Shown in pieces: positions 8,882-18,278 of a DNA stretch of 64,000 bases. Below the pieces are notes generated by a model, which had not been told where the DNA came from, made no database searches, and saw only the letters and a list, made by a program, of their open reading frames with translations. Positions within the stretch are counted from its first letter, which is position 1. Each line of letters starts with the position of its first letter. Source of the DNA: an uncultured Alphaproteobacteria bacterium. Its GTDB lineage: Bacteria; Pseudomonadota; Alphaproteobacteria; SP197. The stretch is from positions 62,001 through 126,000 of the forward strand of contig CALSLK010000008.1 of assembly GCA_943787175.1 (NCBI GenBank). Direction: 5' to 3'. A program made the position numbers and the translations under genes.

Positions 8882-9595
8882 ATGGAGATGATGACCTTGA
8901 AACGTTTTGCTCTTGCCGCATTTGCCGTGTTGTTGACAGCCACCACCGCGGTTGCAGACGAGAATGCATCGTATTCCGATGGCCTCGCGGCATTCAGCCA
9001 GAAACAGTACACCGTTGCCGTCCAGATCTGGGAGCCGTTGGCTCAGGGCGGTCATGTCGGCGCGCAGTTCAACATGGGTCGCATGTACGACGAGGGCGTT
9101 GGCGTGGTTGAGAACGATGTCACGGCCGTCTACTGGTACAAGCTGGCTGCCCAGAGCGACTTCGCACCTGCCATGGTGCAGTACGGCCTGGCAATGATCG
9201 ATGGGCGCACGGGTACAGTCGACTACGTCGAAGGCTTTGCAGTGATGCAGAGGGCCGCCGAAACCGGTGATGCTGAAGCACAGTTCCAGATGGGCAAATT
9301 CTATCGCGACGGTGTTGTCGTCGAGAAAGACTATTTCGAGGCTGTGCGCTGGTATCAGGCTGCTGCCGACCAGGGACATACGCGCGGTCAGTACCGTCTG
9401 GGCTTCATGTATGGCTCAGGCTATGGCGTGCACCAGGACATGGTTCAGGCTTACTACTATTACGGTCTGGCTGCTGAACGCATGCCGATCAGTGCTTCTG
9501 CACAGAGCCACCTGACGGAATACATGACGGTTGAGGAAATCACCCTTGCCGAGGCTTTGATTAATGGTACGGCCACGGTTGCTACAACAGACTGA
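8882..9595 (+). CDS. Secreted Sel1-repeat (TPR-like) protein
   Basis: About 237 residues: a Sec signal peptide (FALAAFAVLLTATTAVADE), then roughly four Sel1-like repeats recognisable by GAQFNMGRMYDEGVGV, AQFQMGKFYRDG and GQYRLGFMYGSGYGV followed by AYYYYGLAA. Such alpha-solenoids bind proteins or peptidoglycan in the periplasm. Three ATGs are clustered (8882, 8888, 8891) without a clear ribosome site; the first is used. It is probably the last gene of the run starting at 7358, ending at a hairpin. Confidence 0.85.
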   Translation: MEMMTLKRFALAAFAVLLTATTAVADENASYSDGLAAFSQKQYTVAVQIWEPLAQGGHVGAQFNMGRMYDEGVGVVENDVTAVYWYKLAAQSDFAPAMVQYGLAMIDGRTGTVDYVEGFAVMQRAAETGDAEAQFQMGKFYRDGVVVEKDYFEAVRWYQAAADQGHTRGQYRLGFMYGSGYGVHQDMVQAYYYYGLAAERMPISASAQSHLTEYMTVEEITLAEALINGTATVATTD

Positions 9596-9615
9596 TTTCT
9601 GGTTGTTCTAACGGC

Positions 9616-9641
9616 CCAGGCGACCTGCTCAGGTCGTCTGG
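9616..9641. terminator. Hairpin between convergent genes (bidirectional terminator candidate)
   Basis: An 11-bp stem with one mismatch (CCAGGCGACCT / AGGTCGTCTGG) and a GCTC loop lies between the Sel1 gene and benE, which converge here. No clear T-run on either side. Confidence 0.5.
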
Positions 9642-9649
9642 TTCCGCGT

Positions 9650-10816
9650 TTACTGGGTTGATGACCGCTTCCAGCGCGTCAGTGCCAGGATCAGTCCGCC
9701 AACAAGCAGGCCCCAGAACGCTCCGCCAATCCCCATGATTGTGACGCCCGATGCCGTGACCAGGAACGTCACGGCAGCAGCTTCCCTGTCGCTGGTGTCC
9801 GACAATGCTGACGAGAGCGATCCGCCAAATGCACCCAGCAGGGCCAGGCCCGCAACAGCCTCGATCAGGATGGGTGGGGAAGCCTCCATGAATCCGGCCG
9901 CCGCGCCTGCAATCAGCCCCAGCAGAATGTAACAGGCGCCGGCTGTCGCCGCGGCCCAATAACGTCGAGCGCGGTCGGGGTGGGCTTCTTCACCGGCGCA
10001 CATGGCTGCAGTGATGGCGGCCAGGTTGACGCCATGTCCGCCAAAGGGCGCGGCAAGCAGGCTGAAGATACCGGTCACCGTGAACATGCGGCCGGGATTG
10101 GGGTGGTAATCGTAGGTCTTGAGGACCGCGATGCCGGTAATGTTCTGTGATGCCATGGTGACAATGAACAGGGGCAGGGCAATGCCCATCATCGCTGCCA
10201 GATTGAAGGTTGGCGTGACCCATATCGGCTCGGGGGTTACCGGAGTTAGGCTGCCCGGTGGCAGGTCCGTCGTGACCGCAATCAGCACGGCGGCCACGGC
10301 AACAGCGGCTGGGATGGCATAGAGCCGTTTGAATCGCGCCACCAGGGCCCAGACCACGATGATGGTGATGGCCATGGCCGGCAGTTCGATCACCGCGAAC
10401 ACGGGCGCCATACACAGCTGAAACAGCACGCCTGCAAGCATGGCATTGGCGATGGGTGCGGGAATGGCCGCAACCCAGCGGCTGAGCGGCTTCCACAAAC
10501 CTGCCACAACGATCATCGCTCCGGTGACCAGAAAGGCGCCCACGGCAGCGGAAAACCCACCTTCAACCAGCCCGGCTGAAGCAAGCAGTGCGGCACCGGG
10601 GGTCGACCAGGCAATGCTGATCGGCATGCGCGTCATCAGGCTCATCAACACGCCGCACACGCCCATGGCGATCGAAAGCGCCATCAGGCCCGATGCCGCC
10701 TGTGCCGGGCTTGCACCCACTGCCAAGAGCCCCGGCACCACCACGGTTGCGCTGGCAAAGCCGACCAGTGAAGCCAGGATTCCGGCAGTCAGAGCCTGAA
10801 GCGAGAAGCCTTTCAT
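9650..10816 (-). CDS. benE: BenE family benzoate/H+ symporter-like permease
   Basis: 388-residue inner-membrane protein with about 11-12 hydrophobic helices. Family landmarks are the N-terminal VGFASATVVVPGLLAVGASPAQAASGL, the segment RMPISIAWSTPGAALL and the C-terminal GGHGVNLAAITAAMCAG loop. BenE proteins import benzoate and related aromatics with protons. Its ATG overlaps the acyl-CoA dehydrogenase stop (ATGA), so an organic acid fed to acyl-CoA metabolism is a plausible substrate. No benzoate dioxygenase genes are near, so benzoate itself is unproven. Confidence 0.88.
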   Translation of the reverse strand: MKGFSLQALTAGILASLVGFASATVVVPGLLAVGASPAQAASGLMALSIAMGVCGVLMSLMTRMPISIAWSTPGAALLASAGLVEGGFSAAVGAFLVTGAMIVVAGLWKPLSRWVAAIPAPIANAMLAGVLFQLCMAPVFAVIELPAMAITIIVVWALVARFKRLYAIPAAVAVAAVLIAVTTDLPPGSLTPVTPEPIWVTPTFNLAAMMGIALPLFIVTMASQNITGIAVLKTYDYHPNPGRMFTVTGIFSLLAAPFGGHGVNLAAITAAMCAGEEAHPDRARRYWAAATAGACYILLGLIAGAAAGFMEASPPILIEAVAGLALLGAFGGSLSSALSDTSDREAAAVTFLVTASGVTIMGIGGAFWGLLVGGLILALTRWKRSSTQ

Positions 10817-12195
10817 TCAGCCAGCAGGCGCTCTGCCAGTTCACGTTTCTGTTCTGGCGTCATCTTCTTGACCTCGTTGTCGATGCTGCGCTGATCGACA
10901 TTCTGGTTCCAGAGGTCAAGCGCCTCGAAACCCATCAGACCGGCACGACCCAGGAAGTTGCGGATGACTTCGTTGGTTGGCGCCATGACCCAACCTGCCT
11001 TGCCGTCGCGCAACAGGCGTTCCATGCCCAGCCCGGCCTTGTAGGCCGTGCCGCCACAGGCATGGAGCATCTTGTCGGAGACTTCCGTCACATTGCTGGA
11101 GGCGGTGTACTTGGCCGACCAGCTCCATGGCACCAGTTCCGAGCGCGGCAGGGCCTCTGGGTCGCTATGGATCGTCCAGTCACAGTTGTTGGTCGTATCG
11201 TCCATCTGGCGACAGGTCGAAAGCGTGAGCATGCGGCTGGCATTGGTCGTGATCAGTGCCTTGCCGATGTAATCCTGAATGGTCGGGTAGTCGCAGACAC
11301 GCAGGCCGACATCGACGTGTTTCTTGCGCGTTGTGTGACGCCGCGCAATGTCGATCATGCCCATGGCAATGCCGTTCCAGCAGGACGCAGTCCCGAACAG
11401 GAAGAAGGGATCCGTGGCTTCGTCGTTGCTGGTCGCGCCATCGCCCACAGGCCCGATCAGGCGGTCGGCAGGGGCTTTCAGATCCTTGATCTCGATGGGG
11501 CCTGACTGATTGCCGCGCAGACCCATGCCGTCCCATGAGCCGGGATTGGCCGCAACCTCGTCGCCCATCACCAGCCAGGTCGAGAAGTTGGCATAGTCGC
11601 CATTGAAATCCGGGCTGGTCGTCTGGGCCACATACCAGTCGGCATACCCGCCCGAGGTCGTCCAGGACGCCTTCTTGTTGAGCAGATATCCCTCACCATC
11701 GCGTTCTGCCGACGATGACATCAGGAACCAGACATGGCTGCCTGTCGCGGGGTCCGAGAGGGAGAGGGTGCCCACCAGGCATTCCTTATCCAGCCGTCCC
11801 ATCAGGTCACACAGCGTCTGGTTTCCCTGATGGCGCAGCATGGCCGCAGCAACCGCGGCGGTATGCATGACGTAACACATCGCCGTACTGGGGCAGCCGT
11901 AACGCGCGATGGTCTCTACGACCATGGAAGTCGCGACATGGTTTTCGCCCATGCCACCCAGGCTTTCGGGAACATTGAGGCCCAGGATGCCCAGTTCGGC
12001 CAGCGCCTGAAAATTCTTGCGCGGGAAGAGATACTCCTCGTCACTCTCAATCGCGTTGGGGCGCAGGGTTGTGCGTGCCAGCTCGATCAGATCGGCCTGC
12101 AGCGCCTTCTGTCGGTCGGTAAACATGAACTCAGGCTCGAACTCCGGTCCGACCCCGCCAAAGCTGCCATCTTCATTCCATAGATCAATTGCCAT
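10813..12195 (-). CDS. Acyl-CoA dehydrogenase family flavoprotein
   Basis: 460 residues, acyl-CoA dehydrogenase fold: N-terminal helical domain (about 25-130), middle beta domain with LSLSDPATGS and KKASWTTSGGYADWYV, and a C-terminal helical domain ending DEVKK-like. It is longer than common ACADs (~380), with insertions around NCDWTIHSDPEAL. The start at 12195 follows GGGAGGGCGTG; part of that site pairs in a small hairpin (12204-12216), a possible translation control. It oxidises an acyl thioester or acts as a flavin monooxygenase of the same fold; substrate unknown. Coupled to benE downstream. Confidence 0.82.
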   Translation of the reverse strand: MAIDLWNEDGSFGGVGPEFEPEFMFTDRQKALQADLIELARTTLRPNAIESDEEYLFPRKNFQALAELGILGLNVPESLGGMGENHVATSMVVETIARYGCPSTAMCYVMHTAAVAAAMLRHQGNQTLCDLMGRLDKECLVGTLSLSDPATGSHVWFLMSSSAERDGEGYLLNKKASWTTSGGYADWYVAQTTSPDFNGDYANFSTWLVMGDEVAANPGSWDGMGLRGNQSGPIEIKDLKAPADRLIGPVGDGATSNDEATDPFFLFGTASCWNGIAMGMIDIARRHTTRKKHVDVGLRVCDYPTIQDYIGKALITTNASRMLTLSTCRQMDDTTNNCDWTIHSDPEALPRSELVPWSWSAKYTASSNVTEVSDKMLHACGGTAYKAGLGMERLLRDGKAGWVMAPTNEVIRNFLGRAGLMGFEALDLWNQNVDQRSIDNEVKKMTPEQKRELAERLLAE

Positions 12196-12257
12196 CACGC
12201 CCTCCCGAATGTCGGGCAAGGTGATACCGGCTCATGCGCGATGAAGGAAGTGCTGTC

Positions 12258-12749
12258 TCAGTTCGCGATCGGTGGCGGCAGAGCCTCGCCGGTGCAGTGG
12301 CTGAACTCGACCCCTTGGCCGCCCGGCTGTGTATGCACTTCATAGGTACAGTCAGCTGTGAACTCCGACCATTTGCCGGTTCCGCCTGTGTAGGAATAAA
12401 CGCCCTGACCCGGCGGCATGTCTGAATCTCTACCGCGCGTGACCTCCGAAAAGACCATATCGCCGTCGGTGTCGGTGGTTGCACACGAAAGGCTCAAGGT
12501 CATGCCATCTGGACCGGCATCAATCATGCCTGCGCATTCGAAGGAGCCGCCCGGAGCCATCTTATCACCCGCGATCAACGCTATGCCGCCAGTCGCGTAA
12601 TAGGTCATGACCTGGCGGCCATTCTCCATGGCGACGGCATTGATGTCGCCGGTCGTCACCAGCACCTCAGTCCACTCAGCAGCCTGGGCCGAGACGGGCA
12701 GCCAGCAAAGGGCGCCTGCCGCTAGTACATGTTTGATGCGCAGGTTCAT
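12258..12749 (-). CDS. Secreted cysteine-containing protein of unknown function
   Basis: 163 residues. Starts MNLRIKHVLAAGALCWLPV with a Sec signal peptide ending AQA; GGAGGAAACG precedes this ATG, favouring it over one 15 nt upstream. The mature protein is beta-rich and has four cysteines (ECAG, LSCATT, DCTYEV, SHCTGE) spaced for two disulfides. No family recognised. It lies 62 nt upstream of the acyl-CoA dehydrogenase on the same strand and could share its transcript. Confidence 0.75.
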   Translation of the reverse strand: MNLRIKHVLAAGALCWLPVSAQAAEWTEVLVTTGDINAVAMENGRQVMTYYATGGIALIAGDKMAPGGSFECAGMIDAGPDGMTLSLSCATTDTDGDMVFSEVTRGRDSDMPPGQGVYSYTGGTGKWSEFTADCTYEVHTQPGGQGVEFSHCTGEALPPPIAN

Positions 12750-12802
12750 GGTCGTTTCCTCCAATCAGGTTGACCGAGTCTAGCGCAAACCCGCAGAAAC
12801 TC

Positions 12803-13672
12803 TTAGCTGCCATCGATATGCGGCGGTAACCCGGTCAACACGATCCGGCGCAGCAGACGTTTCGTGCTTTCGTCGACGGCAGGACCAATGGGCTCGGCAG
12901 CGTGCATGGTTTGGGTATTGTCCCAGAACACCAGGTCGCCCTTGCGATAGCGGTGGCTGATAACAAATTCAGGTTTCGTCGCGTGATGTTTCAGGCTGCG
13001 CATCAGGTCGCTGGCCTCTTCATGAGCAAATCCCTCAACCTCGTGCCAGGTCCCTGCTACGGAATAGAGGCTTGTTTTGCCGGTTACGCTGTGGCGGCGC
13101 ACGAGCGGGTGCCGACCTATGGGAAGTGTTTCGGCCTGACCTTCGACCATGGGGTGCACGTCATGTTCCCATTCGTCGCGATCACCACCGCCATAACGGT
13201 GTTCAACTTGGATGTCTTTGATGCGGGCTCTGGTCGCGTCATCCAATGCTTCATAGGCAGCAACCAGGTCACAGAAATGAGTTTCGCCACCTTCCGCAGG
13301 GGCATGGATGCACAAGAGCATGGTTACGGCGTTGCAGTCCTGGGCATAGGCGCGATCGGTGTGCCAGAAAGCGGCGCCGTTCCGGTAATCTGCGGTTTCC
13401 AGTACGCCGCCGACATTGCCGACCTCCATGATTGCGGGATGACCGGGCAGGGCCATGTTGTCGTAGCTTTCGACATACGGCTCGCCCCAGTTGCGGGCGA
13501 AGGCCTCATAGGCCTCCATCGTGAGGTCCTGATCGCGGATGATCAGCAGCTTGTGCTCGTAATAGGCGCTTGCCAGTTCCTGCAGGCTGGTGCCAGCCAG
13601 GGGTGTGCTCAGGTCCAGGCCAAGGACCTCTGCACCAAGTGCGCCGTCCAGGGGTTTGATGTCGATCGTCAT
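12803..13672 (-). CDS. TauD/TfdA family Fe(II)/2-oxoglutarate dioxygenase
   Basis: 289 residues. The iron facial triad is visible as H104 and D106 in FWHTDRAY and H257 in TMHAAEP; the 2-oxoglutarate-binding arginine is probably in KRLLRRIVL (R275/R276). These enzymes hydroxylate or cleave small organic substrates with O2. It is divergent from a ureohydrolase and its LysR regulator (90 nt between starts), which hints at a guanidino- or amino-acid-type substrate. Start at 13672 chosen from family length; the frame is open further upstream. Confidence 0.88.
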   Translation of the reverse strand: MTIDIKPLDGALGAEVLGLDLSTPLAGTSLQELASAYYEHKLLIIRDQDLTMEAYEAFARNWGEPYVESYDNMALPGHPAIMEVGNVGGVLETADYRNGAAFWHTDRAYAQDCNAVTMLLCIHAPAEGGETHFCDLVAAYEALDDATRARIKDIQVEHRYGGGDRDEWEHDVHPMVEGQAETLPIGRHPLVRRHSVTGKTSLYSVAGTWHEVEGFAHEEASDLMRSLKHHATKPEFVISHRYRKGDLVFWDNTQTMHAAEPIGPAVDESTKRLLRRIVLTGLPPHIDGS

Positions 13673-13711
13673 CGTTTTCACCGTGCTGGTGGTTTGTGCT
13701 GATTGAAAGCA

Positions 13712-13731
13712 TTGCGGCAACGCCTGCGCAA
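13712..13731. promoter_or_regulatory. Candidate LysR operator in divergent promoter
   Basis: Inverted repeat TTGCG-N10-CGCAA in the 90-nt gap between the dioxygenase and the ureohydrolase. Size and placement fit a LysR-type site, and a LysR gene lies two genes away. Inference from symmetry and context only. Confidence 0.4.
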
Positions 13732-13762
13732 AGGCAAGGTTGCGCGTCTTCGGGAGAGCCAC

Positions 13763-14731
13763 ATGGCCAACAAGAGTAATTTCAATCAGCCTGTCGATGC
13801 TGCGGTTGTTCCGCGTTTCGGTGATATCCCCACCTTCATGCGCCTGCCGCACACGCGTGATCCGGCCAATGTTGATATCGCGCTGATCGGTGTGCCCTGG
13901 GACGGCGGTACGACGAACCGGGCGGGCGCACGCCATGGCCCGCGCGAAATCCGCAACCAGTCAAGCATGATGCGGAAGGTGCACCATGTCAGCCGGCTGG
14001 CACCTTATGAGCTGGCCCAAGTCGCTGATCTCGGAGATTGCCCGGTCAACCCCATCGATCTGATGGACACACTGGGCCGCGTCGAAACGTTCTACACCAA
14101 GCTGCATGATGCTGGCGCAGTGCCGCTTTCGGCTGGTGGAGACCATCTGATCACGCTGCCGATCATGCGCGCCATCGCCAGGGAGCGCCCCCTCGGCATG
14201 GTCCACTTTGATGCCCACAGCGACACCAATGACCGTTACTTCGGAAACAACAAGTTCACCCATGGCACACCGTTCCGCCGCGCCGTGGAGGAGGGGTTAC
14301 TCGACCCCAAACGCACGATCCAGATCGGAATTCGTGGCTCGATCTATTATCCCGACGACATGGCCTTTGCCGAAGAAAGCGGCATGCGCGTGGTCTACAT
14401 GGAAGAGTTCACCGAGATGGGTCCCGAAGCGGTGATCGCCGAAGCTCGCCGCGTCGTCGGCGATGGCCCGACCTATATCAGCTTTGACGTCGATGGCCTG
14501 GACCCTGTCTTCGCGCCAGGCACCGGAACGCCCGAGATTGGCGGCATGACGACACGCGAAGCCCAACAGGTTGTGCGCGGACTTCAGGGTCTTGACCTTG
14601 TCGGCGGCGATGTTGTCGAGGTTTCTCCACCCTTTGATCCCAGCGGAAACACAGCACTGGTCGGCGCGACCTTCATGTTCGAGATTCTATGTGTTCTTGC
14701 CGACGCATTTGCACGGCGCAGGGCCAGCTAG
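13763..14731 (+). CDS. Ureohydrolase family (agmatinase/guanidino-acid hydrolase-like)
   Basis: 322 residues of the arginase/agmatinase superfamily, which hydrolyses a guanidino group to urea and an amine at a binuclear Mn or Ni centre. Metal ligands seen: H128 in GGDH, D150/H152/D154 in HFDAHSD, D242/D244 in SFDVDGLDP. The N-terminal stretch with IPTFMRLPH and GVPWDGGTTNRAGARHGPR resembles guanidinobutyrase/guanidinopropionase more than arginase. Followed after 9 nt by a LysR regulator. Exact substrate (agmatine, guanidinobutyrate, others) not resolvable. Confidence 0.9.
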   Translation: MANKSNFNQPVDAAVVPRFGDIPTFMRLPHTRDPANVDIALIGVPWDGGTTNRAGARHGPREIRNQSSMMRKVHHVSRLAPYELAQVADLGDCPVNPIDLMDTLGRVETFYTKLHDAGAVPLSAGGDHLITLPIMRAIARERPLGMVHFDAHSDTNDRYFGNNKFTHGTPFRRAVEEGLLDPKRTIQIGIRGSIYYPDDMAFAEESGMRVVYMEEFTEMGPEAVIAEARRVVGDGPTYISFDVDGLDPVFAPGTGTPEIGGMTTREAQQVVRGLQGLDLVGGDVVEVSPPFDPSGNTALVGATFMFEILCVLADAFARRRAS

Positions 14732-14740
14732 GGTAAAGGC

Positions 14741-15691
14741 GTGAAGCGTCGCCTGCCAACGCTGAGTTCCCTGCGTGCGTTCGAGGCTGCAGCACGATGG
14801 GGCAGTTTCAAGGATGCGGCGGGTGAACTCTCCGTAACGCCGACATCCATCAGTCATCAGGTTCGCTCTCTCGAAGATCAGTTGGGCGTGCAATTGTTCG
14901 AACGGTTCAACCGGCGGGTCGAGCTGACACCAGAAGGCCGTGTTTATGCCGCAACGCTTAGTCGGGCTTTTGATGAGATCGACGACGCCACGGGACGGCT
15001 TCGCCATGAGCCCAGAGATGATGACGCGCCGCGCAGGCTGGTGATTGTCGGCAACCCCGGTTTCATCGATTGCTGGCTGCATGCCCGCCTGATCCGTTTC
15101 CGACAGAGAAACCCGGATATCTCGCTCGAGCTGATTCCAGATGATGCGTCGGAACACCACCTGCGCAACCGGGCCGATATCGCCATCCATTATGGCTTTG
15201 CACCACCCCAGGCTTTCGCCAGCGAACACCTGTCGGCAACCGCACTTTTCCCCGTATGTAGTCCAGGTCTCTTGCGTGGCTCTGATGCACCAATGAAGCC
15301 GTCGGACCTTGGCCGCCAAACTCTCCTGCATGAAGGCTCAACCCAGTCCTGGACACGATGGCTCATGGAGGCCGGTTGTGGGCAGACGGTGAACGGCAAG
15401 GCGGGGCCTGTGTTCCATACCTCTGCGCTGGTCATGGAATCGGCACTGGCAGGCGAAGGCTTTGCTCTCGCTGACGGCTTGATTGGAGGCGATCACCTCC
15501 TTGCCGGGCGTCTGGTGAAACCTTTTGCCTATGTCAGCGAGACAGCGTTTGGTTGCTATTTTGTTGTCAGCCCGGAAATGCAGGGGCAGCCGGATGTCGG
15601 TGCCTTTCGGGGCTGGCTGATTGATGAAATCTCTGATTTCACGCCTTCGATGGATCGCTTCGCTGCATCGGAACCTATGATTATCAGGTAA
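14741..15691 (+). CDS. LysR family transcriptional regulator (GcvA-like)
   Basis: 316 residues: N-terminal winged helix-turn-helix (LSSLRAFEAAARWGSFKDAAGELSVT..SISHQVRSLE in two blocks, about residues 8-50) and a C-terminal effector domain. GTG start preceded by AAAGGC. Placed 9 nt after the ureohydrolase, it probably senses that pathway's substrate and controls the divergent dioxygenase/ureohydrolase pair. Confidence 0.9.
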   Translation: MKRRLPTLSSLRAFEAAARWGSFKDAAGELSVTPTSISHQVRSLEDQLGVQLFERFNRRVELTPEGRVYAATLSRAFDEIDDATGRLRHEPRDDDAPRRLVIVGNPGFIDCWLHARLIRFRQRNPDISLELIPDDASEHHLRNRADIAIHYGFAPPQAFASEHLSATALFPVCSPGLLRGSDAPMKPSDLGRQTLLHEGSTQSWTRWLMEAGCGQTVNGKAGPVFHTSALVMESALAGEGFALADGLIGGDHLLAGRLVKPFAYVSETAFGCYFVVSPEMQGQPDVGAFRGWLIDEISDFTPSMDRFAASEPMIIR

Positions 15692-15783
15692 GTTTGATTC
15701 ATCTGACCGGCTGTGTTTTCTTCGTTTGATGAATGTGTGGCCCCCAATTAGCTTACGCTCCATGCGATATCAGGAGTTCGGCA

Positions 15784-16749
15784 ATGGATGAAGTTTTTGC
15801 GGCAGGTGACAAGGCGCGAGTGGATCCTCAGGTTCTGCGCGGGCTGATGAAGAAGTCAGACCTTGCCGGTGCTATCCAGCTTGGAAGCCATCTTCTGGCA
15901 CTTATCGTGACGGGGACGTTGCTCTGGATGACCTGGGGAAGCTGGTGGGGCGTTCCGGTATTCATGGCGCACGGGATGCTGATCAATTGGCTTTATGCGG
16001 CTCAGCATGAATCGAGTCATGACACCGTCTTTCGCACACGCTGGATGAACGAGGCATTGGGCCGTTTTACCGGCTTTGTGCTGATGTATCCCCGCGACTA
16101 CGATCGTTGGCAGCATTTCTGCCATCATCGCCATACTCAGGACCCCGAGAAGGATGGCGAACTGGTTTATGTCAGCCTGTTTAACGGGCGTGTGGCCGAG
16201 TTGCTGGGTCTGATGGGCTTGACGATCTGGTTCGGACTGGGCGCAACCATGATCCGCCATGCGGTGACGGGCAAACGTGTTCCCGGGTCAGAATATTATC
16301 TGAGCGATGAGCAGGAGAAGAAGGTGGTGGCCGAAGCACGCTGGCACCTGGTTCTTTATGGATTGATCGCCCTTGTTTCGGTCCTCCTGCAGACCTGGGC
16401 AGCCGTCATCCTGTGGGTTGCTCCTGTGGTCCTGATGGCCTGGACCCATCAGATTCAGAACTATGTCGAGCATGGCGGCATGCCCTTTGTGTCCGATACC
16501 TGGCGCAACACGCGCACGATCAAGACCAACCCCCTCATGCGATGGCTGACCTGGCAGATGGTCCATCACACGGCCCATCACACCTATCCCGGTGTGCCAT
16601 TCCACAACCTCGGCAAACTGCATGCAGCAATCGTGGAAGTCCGTGGCGAGCAGCCCGTGATTGCAACCTATTTCGGGCACGCTGCCCATGAGTTGCGCGC
16701 GATCTTTGCGTCAAAGGCGCAGGAGCCCACGGCCGATACCGCAGCATGA
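15784..16749 (+). CDS. Membrane fatty acid desaturase/hydroxylase family protein
   Basis: 321 residues, integral membrane di-iron enzyme. Three histidine boxes are visible: HESSHD, HFCHHRHTQ and HHTAHHTYP, plus NYVEHGG between boxes 2 and 3, with four or so hydrophobic helices. Start chosen at the ATG with AGGAG 7 nt upstream, which removes 17 residues of an upstream reading. Family members insert double bonds or hydroxyls in acyl chains or related lipids; regiospecificity unknown. Confidence 0.86.
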   Translation: MDEVFAAGDKARVDPQVLRGLMKKSDLAGAIQLGSHLLALIVTGTLLWMTWGSWWGVPVFMAHGMLINWLYAAQHESSHDTVFRTRWMNEALGRFTGFVLMYPRDYDRWQHFCHHRHTQDPEKDGELVYVSLFNGRVAELLGLMGLTIWFGLGATMIRHAVTGKRVPGSEYYLSDEQEKKVVAEARWHLVLYGLIALVSVLLQTWAAVILWVAPVVLMAWTHQIQNYVEHGGMPFVSDTWRNTRTIKTNPLMRWLTWQMVHHTAHHTYPGVPFHNLGKLHAAIVEVRGEQPVIATYFGHAAHELRAIFASKAQEPTADTAA

Positions 16750-16771
16750 CCAAACGACTAACCCTACTCCG

Positions 16772-18196
16772 TTAACCCTGTCGTTCGCGCCGCTGTCGAA
16801 CCAGCAGAATGGCGGGCCACAGAAGCAATACGGAGATCACGAACTCCACGATGAATTCGCTCTTGAAAGCTCGCAGAATTGCCGTCTGTTTTTCAATGCC
16901 TGCGTGAATGAAGTAGGCATCAAACGCGACCAGAACCTCGTCCAGCACACCGGCCCCCAGTGAGGCACCCAGATAGGTTGCCAGAATGAAGCAGGTTGCG
17001 ACGTGGGCGGCGTGCGTTTCGCTGATCGAGCGGTAGGCAAGGACAGCGGTAACACCAATAACCATGCCAAAACTCATGCCGTTAAAGACCACCGGCCAGA
17101 TAGCCTCCAGCGCATCGCTGTCATTGGAATAGAGCAGAAAGCCGGTTTTTGCGACATAGGTCAGACCTAATCCGATCAGAAGGCTCAGGGCATAATGTCC
17201 CTTTTTGCAACACCACCCGGCGATTGTGAATCCAACCAGCAAGGTTGCTGCAGCGATCGAGCTGCGCAGCCCGATAATTTCGGGCGTCATCAACGCGTCT
17301 TTCCCGAGGTACTCGACCTGGAACAACCCGGTCGAGACCATGTTGAAGACAAAAACGATCAGCAGTGACAGCGCGGTATCGCGGTTTCTGATACAGCCCA
17401 GGTGGAACGCCGGTTGATCGTGCCTTCGGTAGCTCCAGATATAGAGTGGACCCGCAAAGGCCAGGCCCAACGCGCATGCCACGACCAGCGGGGATGCGAA
17501 CCATGAAAGGCTCGGTCCCAACGATGCTGTGCCGACCAGAAGTAACATGGCAACGGGAGCAATGATCATCGATACGGCATCAGGGCGCACTGCTTTGTCG
17601 CGTCTCGTCTTGATCGCGGCCAGGATCAGCGGAATGACCAGAAGTGCAAAGGGCAAGGGGATCAGAAACAACGACCGCCAGCCGAATACGGTAATCATGA
17701 CGCCGGCCAACAAGGGGCCGATCAGCCCGCCCGCGTAGTTTCCTGCGCCCCAGACCGCCATGCCGACACCCAGATCGCGGTCATGGAGGGTCTCCTTAAC
17801 TGCAGCCTGTGTGGCTGGCGAAAGCGGCGCACAGAACAGCCCGTGCACGAACAAGACGACAATAAGCTGCCAGAAGGTCTGACAAAGCGAAGCAAGAACC
17901 GTCGTGACACACAGGCCGACAATCGCAAGAATCAGCATCCGCCGCGCGCCCAGTCGTCGCAGCAGATAAGGCGTCATCGGCGCCGCGAACGCGATTGCAG
18001 CATAAAGCGATGTTGGCAATTGCAGGATCAGGCTTTCAGGCGCATCCAGTGCCGTGCCGATCTGAACCATGGCCACAAAGACCGAGGAAAAATTGAGAAA
18101 CGCCAACAGGTTGATTGTGAAGATCGTTGCCAGGAATCCCATGGGCAACGTCTCACGGCTTGGCTGTTTGCCAATGGCTGTCGTCTGAAAAACCAT
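16772..18196 (-). CDS. MFS transporter, DHA2-like (14-helix) exporter
   Basis: 474 residues with about 14 hydrophobic helices. After a ~18-residue N-terminus comes LATIFTINLLAFLNFSSVF; the A motif between helices 2 and 3 is degenerate (YLLRRLGARR) and motif C-like GNYAGGLIGPLLAGV lies in helix 5. Resembles EmrB/QacA-type drug-proton antiporters. Converges on the desaturase gene with only 22 nt between them. Substrate unknown. Confidence 0.85.
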   Translation of the reverse strand: MVFQTTAIGKQPSRETLPMGFLATIFTINLLAFLNFSSVFVAMVQIGTALDAPESLILQLPTSLYAAIAFAAPMTPYLLRRLGARRMLILAIVGLCVTTVLASLCQTFWQLIVVLFVHGLFCAPLSPATQAAVKETLHDRDLGVGMAVWGAGNYAGGLIGPLLAGVMITVFGWRSLFLIPLPFALLVIPLILAAIKTRRDKAVRPDAVSMIIAPVAMLLLVGTASLGPSLSWFASPLVVACALGLAFAGPLYIWSYRRHDQPAFHLGCIRNRDTALSLLIVFVFNMVSTGLFQVEYLGKDALMTPEIIGLRSSIAAATLLVGFTIAGWCCKKGHYALSLLIGLGLTYVAKTGFLLYSNDSDALEAIWPVVFNGMSFGMVIGVTAVLAYRSISETHAAHVATCFILATYLGASLGAGVLDEVLVAFDAYFIHAGIEKQTAILRAFKSEFIVEFVISVLLLWPAILLVRQRRERQG

Positions 18197-18278
18197 TATC
18201 GAACAATAGGGCTGAACTGGCGGGTGTCCATAGGTCCTGGTGACTTTGCCTCGTTCGGGCTTAACGCGTAGATCGGGT

